Below are positions 43,627 to 52,020 of a stretch of 64,000 nt of DNA, in pieces. The stretch comes from Algibacter sp. L3A6. GTDB lineage: Bacteria > Bacteroidota > Bacteroidia > Flavobacteriales > Flavobacteriaceae. The DNA is taken from positions 3,470,501 through 3,534,500 of the forward strand of contig NZ_CP047030.1 in assembly GCF_009796825.1 (NCBI RefSeq). Direction: 5' to 3'. Made by a program: the position numbers and the translations under genes. Each line of letters starts with the position of its first letter. Within the stretch, counting starts at the first letter, position 1. Below the pieces are notes generated by a model, which saw only the letters and a list, made by a program, of their open reading frames with translations, was not told the origin of the DNA and did not search any database.

Positions 43627-45396
43627 ATGAAAATTTCAAATAAAATATCAAAAATAGCTTCCGTATTCATGGTTGGTGCACTCGTTTTTAGTTGTACAGA
43701 TTTGAATGAAGAAGTGATAGACGAAGTTATTGGTGGAGAAAGCTCTAACCCTGAAAGCGCCATGGCTGCGGCTTATGGCCAATTAGCAAATAGAACGTTT
43801 ACCGATCACGGTAATGTGTTTGGTTTACAAGAATATCCAACCGATGAGTGTATGCTGCCAACCCGCGGAAGTGACTGGGGCGATGGTGGAAAATGGCGTG
43901 CATTAACCGAGTTTACTTGGGGAACAAACAATGCAGCAGTTGCCGGTACTTGGAATAATTTAACGAGCGGAATCACTAAAACCTTAACGGCAATTGAGTC
44001 TTTAGAGCAAAATCCAGATTATGCAAATTACGATTTGTTTTTAGCAGAAGCTCAAGGTTTATTGGCTTTATATGTTTACAATACGTTAGATTTATTTAAC
44101 CAAGCGCCATACAGAGATCCGTTTACAGCGGGTGCGCCTTTAGAAATTCTTCAAGGTGAAACTGAAATTGATAACCTTATTGCCGATGTAGAAAGTATTA
44201 TACCAAACCTTGTTAATTTAGGTGAGCAACAAACCTATAATGGGCGTTTTACAAAACAAGCGGCTTATGCATTACTGGCAGATATGTACTTAAATAGAGC
44301 TGTTTTTAAAGATCGTTATAATGCCAGTTCTAGTTTTAATTTTACGGAAACTGCTGTAGATAATAATGGTAGCGATATGGATAAAGTTATTTATTACACA
44401 TCATTATTAATTGATGGTAGCTTTAGTTTAGAGAGTAACTATTTTAAGAATTTTGATATTGACAATGGCAGCGGTTCTGAAATTATTTTTGCCATTGTTC
44501 AAGAAAATGATAACATACGTACTAGCGATAACGATTTTGCGTACATGTCTACAGGGCGTGCACAAAAGCAAACACCAGATAATCGTGGTACAAACGGATC
44601 TTGTGTAGAACCTGAGTTTTACTACACTTGGGATGGAAATCATGACGATCCTCGTTTTCACCGTTACTACCAATATGGTGATGGTACTTGGTTTATGAAC
44701 GATGGAACTACAGGCAGTGTACCTGCTGAAGATACTAGAACAGATACAGGAAAGTTACTTGTACATTTTAACCGTGGTTTACAAGTAGGGCAGCAGTATG
44801 GCCCAACTTTAGACGGAAAAGGTGGTTTTAATATGACAGCTGATGGACGTATTGAAATCAGTAAATTGTATATGGAAAAAAACACAACAACACCAATGGA
44901 TTATACTCCAGATTTAGATTTTAGTAACCCAGTAGAAGCTGTATTTTCTCAAGATCAAATTAATCGAGGTGTACGTAACTTTAAGTGGGAATTCGATCCT
45001 AACTATGGTAACGGAAACTCTGCTGTAGATGTGCCGTTATACCGTTTAGGAGGAATGTATTGTATGCGTGCAGAAGCTTATTTCCGTAACGGAGAAACAG
45101 CTTTAGCGCTTGCCGATATCAATATGTTAAGAACAAGTAGAACGCGTGAAGCCCTTTTCGGAAATGCGCCAGGTGTTGCTATTACTTCTTTAGATGAAAC
45201 AACATTATACAACGAAATTGGTTTTGAAATGTATTGGGAAATGTATAGAAGAAAACAGATGATACGTTTTGGAACTTTTGATGAACCTTATACAGCCAAA
45301 CCAATTACGGAGCCGTATTTAAGAGTTTATGCTATCCCTCAGGCTACTATCGATGTAACCGCTGAAATTAGTCAAAATTTCGGGTATATCAATTAA
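43627..45396 (+). CDS. susD: SusD/RagB-family nutrient-binding lipoprotein
   Basis: A 589-residue outer-membrane lipoprotein (lipobox VFSCTD) forming the lid of the SusC transporter. The SusD fold, with tetratricopeptide-like helices, is seen in segments such as YVYNTLDLFNQAPYRDPFT and the later LYRLGGMYCMRAEAYFRNGE. The length is typical. It begins 3 bases after susC and ends with a terminator. The ligand is unknown. Confidence 0.95.
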   Translation: MKISNKISKIASVFMVGALVFSCTDLNEEVIDEVIGGESSNPESAMAAAYGQLANRTFTDHGNVFGLQEYPTDECMLPTRGSDWGDGGKWRALTEFTWGTNNAAVAGTWNNLTSGITKTLTAIESLEQNPDYANYDLFLAEAQGLLALYVYNTLDLFNQAPYRDPFTAGAPLEILQGETEIDNLIADVESIIPNLVNLGEQQTYNGRFTKQAAYALLADMYLNRAVFKDRYNASSSFNFTETAVDNNGSDMDKVIYYTSLLIDGSFSLESNYFKNFDIDNGSGSEIIFAIVQENDNIRTSDNDFAYMSTGRAQKQTPDNRGTNGSCVEPEFYYTWDGNHDDPRFHRYYQYGDGTWFMNDGTTGSVPAEDTRTDTGKLLVHFNRGLQVGQQYGPTLDGKGGFNMTADGRIEISKLYMEKNTTTPMDYTPDLDFSNPVEAVFSQDQINRGVRNFKWEFDPNYGNGNSAVDVPLYRLGGMYCMRAEAYFRNGETALALADINMLRTSRTREALFGNAPGVAITSLDETTLYNEIGFEMYWEMYRRKQMIRFGTFDEPYTAKPITEPYLRVYAIPQATIDVTAEISQNFGYIN

Positions 45397-45424
45397 GCAT
45401 CAATTTTATAAATTGGTAATATGG

Positions 45425-45458
45425 AAAATCTCAGGCTTATGGTCTGAGATTTTTTTTT
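45425..45458 (+). terminator. Intrinsic terminator after susD
   Basis: AAAATCTCAG at 45425-45434 pairs perfectly with CTGAGATTTT at 45444-45453. A T-run continues to 45458. It lies between susD and the convergent methyltransferase gene. Confidence 0.9.
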
Positions 45459-45468
45459 GAAGTAGTTT

Positions 45469-46653
45469 TTAAGAAGTTACCCGTTTAGTAATAAGGACCA
45501 CCTTGTTATTATCTAAATCTGTAGTGAAAAACACGTAGAGTTCGCCACCATCTTTAATGTTGAATTTTTTTCTGATATTTTGTACCGTTTCCGGGAAATT
45601 TCTCGTGGTGATGTTCGCTTTATTTAAACCTCTTTTTTTTATCTCTTTTTTGTTATACGGTAAAATATCTTCAATTTTAAAAGTCCTTCCAGGGAAATCT
45701 ATTAAAGTACTATTGGTGTACAAATGCGAATGTTTATGAAGTTTATAAACTTGTAATTGATTCGAAATAGAATCGAAAGCGCCAGATTTTAAAATAGCCG
45801 AGTTAGGCTCGTAAAGAAAGGTGAGTGGTAGGCTGTAATTAGAATCAGTCGTTTTTTCTTCATCTAAAATAAAACTAAAAACGTCTGCTTTTTCCTTTTT
45901 AATATTGCATGTTTCAATACTGATACCTCCATTGAAATCAGCTTCTAAAATCCAAAGTAATTCTTTTACTTCGTTATTTACAGCTACAACATGGATGGTT
46001 TTTACATACTTTAATTCACCAATACCAACCGATAAATCGAGAAGCGGTGATGTTTTAATCATAATATTTTTACTTCTTTTAAAAAGTAAATCTAAATGCG
46101 TAGGTACATTAGGTAAGCAATCATTTAAAAAGAAAACTTTTCCCTTGCTATCATGTCGCCTAGAAGGGTCTATATAAATCCAATCGAATTGAGAATCAAG
46201 GCTTTTTAAATACTCAATACCATCAACAGTTTGTGTTTCTATATTTTCAACATGTAACTGTTTGTAATTATGACTAACTATTTGAGATAATTTTGGGTTT
46301 ATTTCGCAATGCGTAACCTTTTTAAAGCGTTTTGAGAAATAATAGCAATCTACTCCAAAGCCACCGGTTAAGTCGATTACAGCATCGCCTTGCATTAAAT
46401 CCGCTTTATATTTTGCTGTAACCTCAGAAGAGGTTTGCTCTATATTTAGTTTATTAGGAAAATAAATTTTTTCAGCATTAAACCAAGTAGCTAACTTCTT
46501 TTCGCTTCGTTTTTTTGCTTCAATTTGTTCGATAATTTCGCTAGTTTCAATAGCTTCAAAATTTGTGCCTTTTAATAGAACGGAGTTTATATCCGCCTTT
46601 AAATGAGTATCAATAAAATCTTGAATCTCAGTATGTAGTATAGAAATATTCAA
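45469..46653 (-). CDS. THUMP-like class I SAM-dependent methyltransferase
   Basis: A 394-residue protein with an N-terminal helical part, a Rossmann methyltransferase core (SAM motif VIDLTGGFGVDCYYF near residue 94, and WIYIDPSRR in the DPPY position near 160), and a C-terminal THUMP-like extension found in this Bacteroidota family. It probably modifies RNA, though its target is unknown. It ends 10 bases after the susD terminator and is followed on the same strand by the AI-2E-family gene. Confidence 0.85.
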   Translation of the reverse strand: MNISILHTEIQDFIDTHLKADINSVLLKGTNFEAIETSEIIEQIEAKKRSEKKLATWFNAEKIYFPNKLNIEQTSSEVTAKYKADLMQGDAVIDLTGGFGVDCYYFSKRFKKVTHCEINPKLSQIVSHNYKQLHVENIETQTVDGIEYLKSLDSQFDWIYIDPSRRHDSKGKVFFLNDCLPNVPTHLDLLFKRSKNIMIKTSPLLDLSVGIGELKYVKTIHVVAVNNEVKELLWILEADFNGGISIETCNIKKEKADVFSFILDEEKTTDSNYSLPLTFLYEPNSAILKSGAFDSISNQLQVYKLHKHSHLYTNSTLIDFPGRTFKIEDILPYNKKEIKKRGLNKANITTRNFPETVQNIRKKFNIKDGGELYVFFTTDLDNNKVVLITKRVTS

Positions 46654-46660
46654 AATGAAT

Positions 46661-47749
46661 TTATAAACCTTTAGTTAGTTTTTTTACAATCTTGTTTTCA
46701 GCTAAAAATTCTTTTAAAATTACTTTAATAGCAGTGTAAGCAGGCACGGCTATTATTAAACCAATAATGCCAAAAAGAATACCTGTAATTAAAATAACCA
46801 AAAATATTTCTAACGGATGCGATTTTACACTCTTAGAAAATATTACGGGTTGGCTGCCAAAATTATCAATAAGTTGCCCAATCATGAATACAATAAATAC
46901 CCAAAATGTTTTAGGTAAAATAACTTCGCTAAAGCTTTCGTCTAAGTTACTCGTCATGGTTAAAGTTAGCATTAATGCCGCGCCAATTAACGGTCCAACA
47001 TAAGGAATAAGGTTCAACAATGCACATAGAAAAGCGATTACAATAGGGTTTTCTACACCAATAATAAGTAAACCAATGGTGTAAATAATAAATAGAATTA
47101 GTATTTGAAAAATAAGCCCTACGAAATAACGCGATAGTAAATCCTTAATTTTAGTAGAAGAGTTTTTCCAACGAGACTCTTTGTTCGCGGGAATAAATGT
47201 TAGAATACCATTTTCAAATAAGCGGCTATCTTTCAAGAAGAAAAATGAAATAAATAATACTGAAAATAAACCAATACTAAAACTTCCAAGTCCACTTAAA
47301 ACCGAGTTTAAAAAGTTCGGAATCATAGCGAAATTAATTTTAGACAGTAAGTTAGAGTCTTTTAAAGATTGTTCTACATCAATTTTATGTAAATCAAAAT
47401 ACTTGAGGATTTCAATATATAAATTTTCGATATTTTCTTGTAATAAGTCAATATCTAAAAGCGATAAATTTTGACCTTGTTTTACGACCAACGGAATAAA
47501 TAAGCCAACCAAACCTATAAATAAGCTTAACAAAACAAGCATAGTTACAATAACGGCAATGGTGTTTTTAAACTTCAATCTACGTTCTAAAAATAGAACA
47601 ATAGGTCGGCCAATTAATGAAATTACTGCTGCTATGGCCACGTAACCAATCACCGATTGTATTTGGTATAGAAAATATAAAATGAGTGCTACTCCTAAAA
47701 TAATACCAATAGCTTTAAGTATACCGTTTGAAATGGTGTTCGAATTCAT
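46661..47749 (-). CDS. AI-2E-family transporter (PerM/YdiK-like)
   Basis: A 362-residue inner-membrane protein with about eight helices. The family motif SRYFVGLIFQ and a late GPLIGAALMLTLTM stretch are present. Members were once thought to export autoinducer-2 and some act as Na+/H+ antiporters. The role here is unknown. It is separated by 7 bases from the methyltransferase gene downstream on the same strand. Confidence 0.88.
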   Translation of the reverse strand: MNSNTISNGILKAIGIILGVALILYFLYQIQSVIGYVAIAAVISLIGRPIVLFLERRLKFKNTIAVIVTMLVLLSLFIGLVGLFIPLVVKQGQNLSLLDIDLLQENIENLYIEILKYFDLHKIDVEQSLKDSNLLSKINFAMIPNFLNSVLSGLGSFSIGLFSVLFISFFFLKDSRLFENGILTFIPANKESRWKNSSTKIKDLLSRYFVGLIFQILILFIIYTIGLLIIGVENPIVIAFLCALLNLIPYVGPLIGAALMLTLTMTSNLDESFSEVILPKTFWVFIVFMIGQLIDNFGSQPVIFSKSVKSHPLEIFLVILITGILFGIIGLIIAVPAYTAIKVILKEFLAENKIVKKLTKGL

Positions 47750-47822
47750 CTTGTAAATATAATATTATTTACGTTGAAATTTTGAGAGCACTCATTTTTT
47801 TGAAAATGATATAAATAGTAAT

Positions 47823-48323
47823 TTATGAAAGTTGCTTTGTGATTTCGTAAACAGCAATATTTGTGGCTTGCACAACATTCATACTGCTGTTTTGGCCAAA
47901 CATATCAATATGAAATACTGCATCTGAAAGATTTAAAATAGCTTCGGAAACACCAAATTTTTCATCACCAATAACTAAAACAATAGATTTTTCATTTGAA
48001 AATTTAGCGGTGTGGATTGGTTTACTTTTATCCGTTATTTCTAAAGAAATAATATGATGATTGTTTTCTTTTAATTCTTTTACAACCTCTAAAGCCGATG
48101 GACATATATCGAAATTAACTACTTTTTCTGTTGCTCGTGATGTTTTTGATATTTTTCGTCCCAACTGAATGTTTTCACCACAAAGCACCAATTTTTCAAT
48201 ACCAAAAGCATCTGCCATTCTAAATAAACTACCAATATTTGGTGCATTGGTAACATTATCGCATACCAAAATGATTGGAAATGTACGTTTTTTGAAGTTG
48301 GTGGTGTAGTGGGTGAGTTGCAA
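47823..48323 (-). CDS. SpoU/TrmH-family RNA methyltransferase
   Basis: A 166-residue trefoil-knot enzyme that methylates ribose 2'-OH of tRNA or rRNA. Motif 1 (VCDNVTNAPNIGSLFRMADAF) and motif 3 (SSMNVVQATNIAVYE) with the SAM knot are present. It lacks the N-terminal substrate-binding domain of RlmB and looks like a short, TrmH/TrmL-type protein. The substrate is not inferable. Confidence 0.88.
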   Translation of the reverse strand: MQLTHYTTNFKKRTFPIILVCDNVTNAPNIGSLFRMADAFGIEKLVLCGENIQLGRKISKTSRATEKVVNFDICPSALEVVKELKENNHHIISLEITDKSKPIHTAKFSNEKSIVLVIGDEKFGVSEAILNLSDAVFHIDMFGQNSSMNVVQATNIAVYEITKQLS

Positions 48324-48340
48324 TTTTTTTGTTTAAATGG

Positions 48341-48526
48341 TTAGCGTGTAATTGAGAAATTCTCATGTGAAATTACGATATAACTAATTAGGACTAGCAT
48401 ACATATTAGGAATAATATTAACCCAATAAGTGTTCGTTTTATTTTTTTAGACAGTTTCTCATTTATAGAATTGGATTTAAAAAAGGGTTCAACCAACTGA
48501 AAAACAAGATGAACTATAGTTTCCAT
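48341..48526 (-). CDS. Small hypothetical single-helix membrane protein
   Basis: A 61-residue frame with a basic central part (KLSKKIKRT), one strong membrane helix (about 33-54) and a short tail. It lies 8 bases after the DUF4159 gene and 17 bases before the SpoU-type gene on the same strand, so the packing favours a real gene. No family is recognised. Confidence 0.5.
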   Translation of the reverse strand: METIVHLVFQLVEPFFKSNSINEKLSKKIKRTLIGLILFLICMLVLISYIVISHENFSITR

Positions 48527-48534
48527 AATATAAT

Positions 48535-49176
48535 TTAATGTTCAAAAGCATACTTTACAATATTAGCTCCCATTTTTAGAGCCTTTTCTCTAACATCTGC
48601 AGGATCGTTATGTATTTGTGGATCTTCCCAACCATCGCCTAAATCACTTTCATAAGTAAATAGCAATATCAATCTATCTTTTTCAAATAAACCGAATGCT
48701 TGCGGGCGTTTGCCATCGTGCTCATGTATTTTTGGTAAACCTTTAGGGAAACTAAAAGCCGAATTAAAAACTGGGTGAGTGGCTGGCAATTCGATTAAAT
48801 CTTTATTCGGAAATACTTTTTTAAGTTCCTTTGTAATATAAGGCTGCATGCCATAATTATCATCAATATGCAGAAAACCACCTGAAATTAAATAGTTACG
48901 TAAATTTTCGGAATCTGTTTCATTAAAAAACACATTACCATGCCCCGTCATGTGAATAAAAGGATATTGAAAAATATCAGGACTGCTCACTTCAACAGTT
49001 TCTACTTTAGGGTTTATTTTGGTATTAATATTTTCGTTACAAAATGTAATTAAGTTTGGTAACGCGGTGGCATTACCATACCAATCACCACCACCTTGAT
49101 ATTTTAAAATTGCCAAATCTTGTGCAGTAGAACCCACCGAAAACAGACAAAATAAAATGGAAGCAATGAATTTCAT
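48535..49176 (-). CDS. DUF4159-domain secreted protein
   Basis: A 213-residue exported protein with a signal peptide (about 1-18, VGSTAQ) and the DUF4159 fold, a glutamine-amidotransferase-like flavodoxin-type domain. Hallmarks include MTGHGNVFF, GGFLHIDDNYGM and THPVFNSAF. Related proteins are often found with DUF58 and von Willebrand-type genes for aerotolerance-like membrane assemblies, but those are absent here. Function unknown. It is followed by a small membrane protein gene. Confidence 0.85.
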   Translation of the reverse strand: MKFIASILFCLFSVGSTAQDLAILKYQGGGDWYGNATALPNLITFCNENINTKINPKVETVEVSSPDIFQYPFIHMTGHGNVFFNETDSENLRNYLISGGFLHIDDNYGMQPYITKELKKVFPNKDLIELPATHPVFNSAFSFPKGLPKIHEHDGKRPQAFGLFEKDRLILLFTYESDLGDGWEDPQIHNDPADVREKALKMGANIVKYAFEH

Positions 49177-49188
49177 GATTTAAATGTA

Positions 49189-49896
49189 TTACATTTCATT
49201 AATAAACGAAACAGAATGACAGGCAACAATAGCCGCAGTTTCTGTGCGTAAACGTGTTTCTCCCAAAGTTACAGGAATAAATTTGTTTTGAAGTGCTAGA
49301 TCTATTTCTTTAACCGAAAAATCACCTTCTGGACCAATTAAAATAGTGATATCTTGTTTAGGTTGAAGTTCGTTTTTTAAAGATTTCTTATCGGTTTCTT
49401 CGCAATGTGCTATAAATAAATGTCCAGAAAAGTCTTGATTTACAAAGGTTTTAAAAGGCACTGCCTCTTTTAATTCTGGTAAATAGCAACTTAAAGATTG
49501 TTTTGTTGCCGATTGAATAATGCGCTCAAAACGCTCAGTTTTAATAATTTTACGTTCACTATGGTCGCAAATAATAGGTGTAATGCTGTCGATGCCTATT
49601 TCTGTGGCTTTTTCTAAAAACCACTCATAGCGGTCGTTCATTTTAGTAGGAGCGACCGCTAGGTGTAAGTTATATTTTTTTTTAGGTTGTAATGTTTTGG
49701 ATACAATTTCTGCTGTGCATTTATTGATATTGGGTATCGATATTTGAGCAGAAAAGAGCCAACCTTTTCCATTTGTAATATGCAAAGTATCTCCAACTTG
49801 TTTACGAAGCACTTTTACAATATGCCTGCTTTCTTCTTTTTCAAAAGAAAATTGTGTTGTGTTTTCGTTTATGTCGGGATTATAGAATAGTTGCAT
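49189..49896 (-). CDS. rsmE: 16S rRNA m3U1498 methyltransferase RsmE
   Basis: Methylates N3 of U1498 in 16S rRNA. The 235-residue protein has a PUA-like N-terminal domain and the trefoil-knot C-terminus with the SAM motif LIGPEGDFSVKEIDLA and VTLGETRLRTETA. The length is typical. It overlaps the parvulin gene by one base and precedes the DUF4159 gene by 12 bases. Confidence 0.95.
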   Translation of the reverse strand: MQLFYNPDINENTTQFSFEKEESRHIVKVLRKQVGDTLHITNGKGWLFSAQISIPNINKCTAEIVSKTLQPKKKYNLHLAVAPTKMNDRYEWFLEKATEIGIDSITPIICDHSERKIIKTERFERIIQSATKQSLSCYLPELKEAVPFKTFVNQDFSGHLFIAHCEETDKKSLKNELQPKQDITILIGPEGDFSVKEIDLALQNKFIPVTLGETRLRTETAAIVACHSVSFINEM

Positions 49897-50534
49897 TAGT
49901 TTTTTGCTTCAACAATTTTTAAAACTTCAATTTCTGCGATGTCTTTAGGTTCATGTGTTTTTAAAACTACATAATACCAGTTTTTTTCAGCAACATCAAC
50001 AGTAAAAATATCATTTAAGTGATGTTCGCTGCTTATTATTGCGTTTTCAAAATCAGGATGTACTTCTCCTGATAAAAACCAACCTAAATCGCCTCCTTTA
50101 TTGGCATTATCGTCCATAGAGTATTGCTTAGATAAAAAATCAAACGGTGCTCCGTTATGGTATTTTGCAATAATTTTATCACGCAAGTTATTAATTTCAT
50201 TTCGTTTGTATTTAGTACCGTCTAGATAAATATAAGCAACTCTGTAATAGGTTTTCTTGTTTTTTTTAACAACTTTATATACGGTTTTCTCGTATTCGTT
50301 TTCGTTAACCTTAGTACCTCCAAGGCGCATATCGAAAAGCTCTTTTGCTAAATTTGTTTTGTGTTTTTCCTCATTAAAGGTAATAAGTTTGTTTTTTTTA
50401 GAATTTTTCGACTCTAGAAATTGTTCAATTTGTTCTGGAGTTTCAACAAGTTCTAATTCTTTTTCGATTGATTTTTGTGCGTTCAAAAAAGATGAAAAGC
50501 CTATAAAGGCTGAAATAAAAAAAAGTTTGGTCAT
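49896..50534 (-). CDS. Parvulin-type peptidylprolyl isomerase
   Basis: A 212-residue exported protein (signal about 1-19, FLNAQ) with one PpiC parvulin domain (about 105-205): YHNGAPFDFLSKQYSMDDNA and KGGDLGWFLSGEVHPDFENA. It probably helps fold periplasmic or outer-membrane proteins. It is shorter than SurA, with only one isomerase domain and a small N-terminal part. It shares one base with rsmE. Confidence 0.9.
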   Translation of the reverse strand: MTKLFFISAFIGFSSFLNAQKSIEKELELVETPEQIEQFLESKNSKKNKLITFNEEKHKTNLAKELFDMRLGGTKVNENEYEKTVYKVVKKNKKTYYRVAYIYLDGTKYKRNEINNLRDKIIAKYHNGAPFDFLSKQYSMDDNANKGGDLGWFLSGEVHPDFENAIISSEHHLNDIFTVDVAEKNWYYVVLKTHEPKDIAEIEVLKIVEAKN

Positions 50535-50826
50535 AATATTTGGGGTATATTTTCAGAGCCAAATTTAAAGTTAATGTTTGTGATATGAAAGTAGAGGCTG
50601 TAAGTTATTAAGAATATGTTGTTAATAGCTTTAAATTGAGCGCGTTGGTTTAGTTTTTTTTCACTTTGACTACGTTGAATAACAAGATTATTATTGAAGT
50701 TACGCATAAATTTTCAGCTTTAAGCTGAATAAATATAAGGACGAGCTATTAAATTTAAAACTGTAAAAAAGGATGAATCCATAGACCGTTCCGAAGAAAA
50801 CTAAGCATATTGAACTTCTGCAAAAC
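50535..50826. other. Intergenic region between the parvulin gene and tsaD
   Basis: About 290 bases, AT-rich and without an open frame. A short palindrome TTCAGCTTTAAGCTGAA near 50712 is the only structure seen. Confidence 0.4.
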
Positions 50827-50858
50827 AAAAAAGCCACATAAATTATGTGGCTCTTTTT
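50827..50858 (-). terminator. Intrinsic terminator of tsaD
   Basis: AGCCACATA at 50832-50840 pairs with TATGTGGCT at 50844-50852. On the minus strand the stem is followed by a seven-T run, so it ends the tsaD transcript. Confidence 0.8.
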
Positions 50859-50879
50859 GAAAAAATATTATAATGAAAT

Positions 50880-51902
50880 TTAGATTTTTAATCGTGCAGA
50901 TGCTACCACATCCTGCTCGGCAAAATCTTCCTCTAAAAATTTTAAATAACCAACAATAGCAATCATTGCTGCATTATCTGTAGTGAATTCAAATTTTGGC
51001 ACGTAGGTTGTCCAACCAAACTTTTGTTCACCATTTTTTAAAGCTTGTCTTATTCCAGAATTGGCCGAAACACCACCACCAATTGCAATATGACTAATAC
51101 CAGTTTCTTTGGTTGCCAGTTTTAATTTATCAATTAAAATACCAATAATAGTATATTGAATAGAGGCACAGATGTCGTTTAAGTTTTCTTCAATAAAGTT
51201 AGGATTAGCCTTAATTTCACGCTGAATAAAATAAAGAACAGCTGTTTTAAAACCAGAAAAGCTAAAATTTAATCCATCTACTTTCGGTTTTGTGAATTTA
51301 AAAGCTTTAGGATTTCCTAGTTTAGTGCGTTTATCAATTTCTGGGCCTGCAGGATAACCTAGACCCAAAATTTTTCCGCTCTTATCAAAGGCTTCACCTA
51401 CGGCATCATCAATGGTTTCACCAATAACCGTCATATCAAAATGAGAATCTACACGAACAATTTGTGTGTGGCCGCCCGAAATAGTCATGGCTAAAAACGG
51501 AAAAGGTGGTTTATCAAAACCTTCTTCATCTATAAAATGAGCTAAAATATGCGCTTGCATGTGGTTTACATCAATTAACGGAATATTTAATCCGTAAGCT
51601 AAAGATTTTGCAAACGATGTACCAACCAATAAACTACCCATTAATCCTGGTCCACGTGTAAAAGCAACAGCATTAAGTTGTTCTTTGGTAATATTCGCCT
51701 TTTTTAATGCTTGGTGAACTACAGGTACAATGTTTTGTTGGTGCGCTCTAGACGCTAATTCTGGTACAACACCACCAAATTCTTCATGTATTTTTTGGGT
51801 AGCAACAACATTACTTAAAATTTTACCGTTGTGTATTACGGAAGCCGCTGTATCATCGCAAGATGACTCAATTCCGAGTATATAAATATTTTGTTCCTTC
51901 AT
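50880..51902 (-). CDS. tsaD: tRNA t6A threonylcarbamoyltransferase TsaD
   Basis: Transfers the threonylcarbamoyl group to A37 of ANN-decoding tRNAs with TsaB and TsaE. The 340-residue protein has the ASKHA fold, with metal ligands in HMQAHILAHF near 114-123 and conserved GIESSCDDTAASVI, TISGGHTQIV and GGVSANSGIRQAL. The length is normal for this essential gene. It is divergent from the TamB-like gene with 118 bases between. Confidence 0.95.
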   Translation of the reverse strand: MKEQNIYILGIESSCDDTAASVIHNGKILSNVVATQKIHEEFGGVVPELASRAHQQNIVPVVHQALKKANITKEQLNAVAFTRGPGLMGSLLVGTSFAKSLAYGLNIPLIDVNHMQAHILAHFIDEEGFDKPPFPFLAMTISGGHTQIVRVDSHFDMTVIGETIDDAVGEAFDKSGKILGLGYPAGPEIDKRTKLGNPKAFKFTKPKVDGLNFSFSGFKTAVLYFIQREIKANPNFIEENLNDICASIQYTIIGILIDKLKLATKETGISHIAIGGGVSANSGIRQALKNGEQKFGWTTYVPKFEFTTDNAAMIAIVGYLKFLEEDFAEQDVVASARLKI

Positions 51903-52020
51903 TAGTGAATATTAGGCACAATAATTGTTAATTTTGAATCCGAGTAACCGAATTAAGAAATTCTATTTGTTTGTGATTGCAAAAATAGTTTATTCTAAAT
52001 AAAATTATAACGTTAAGGGT

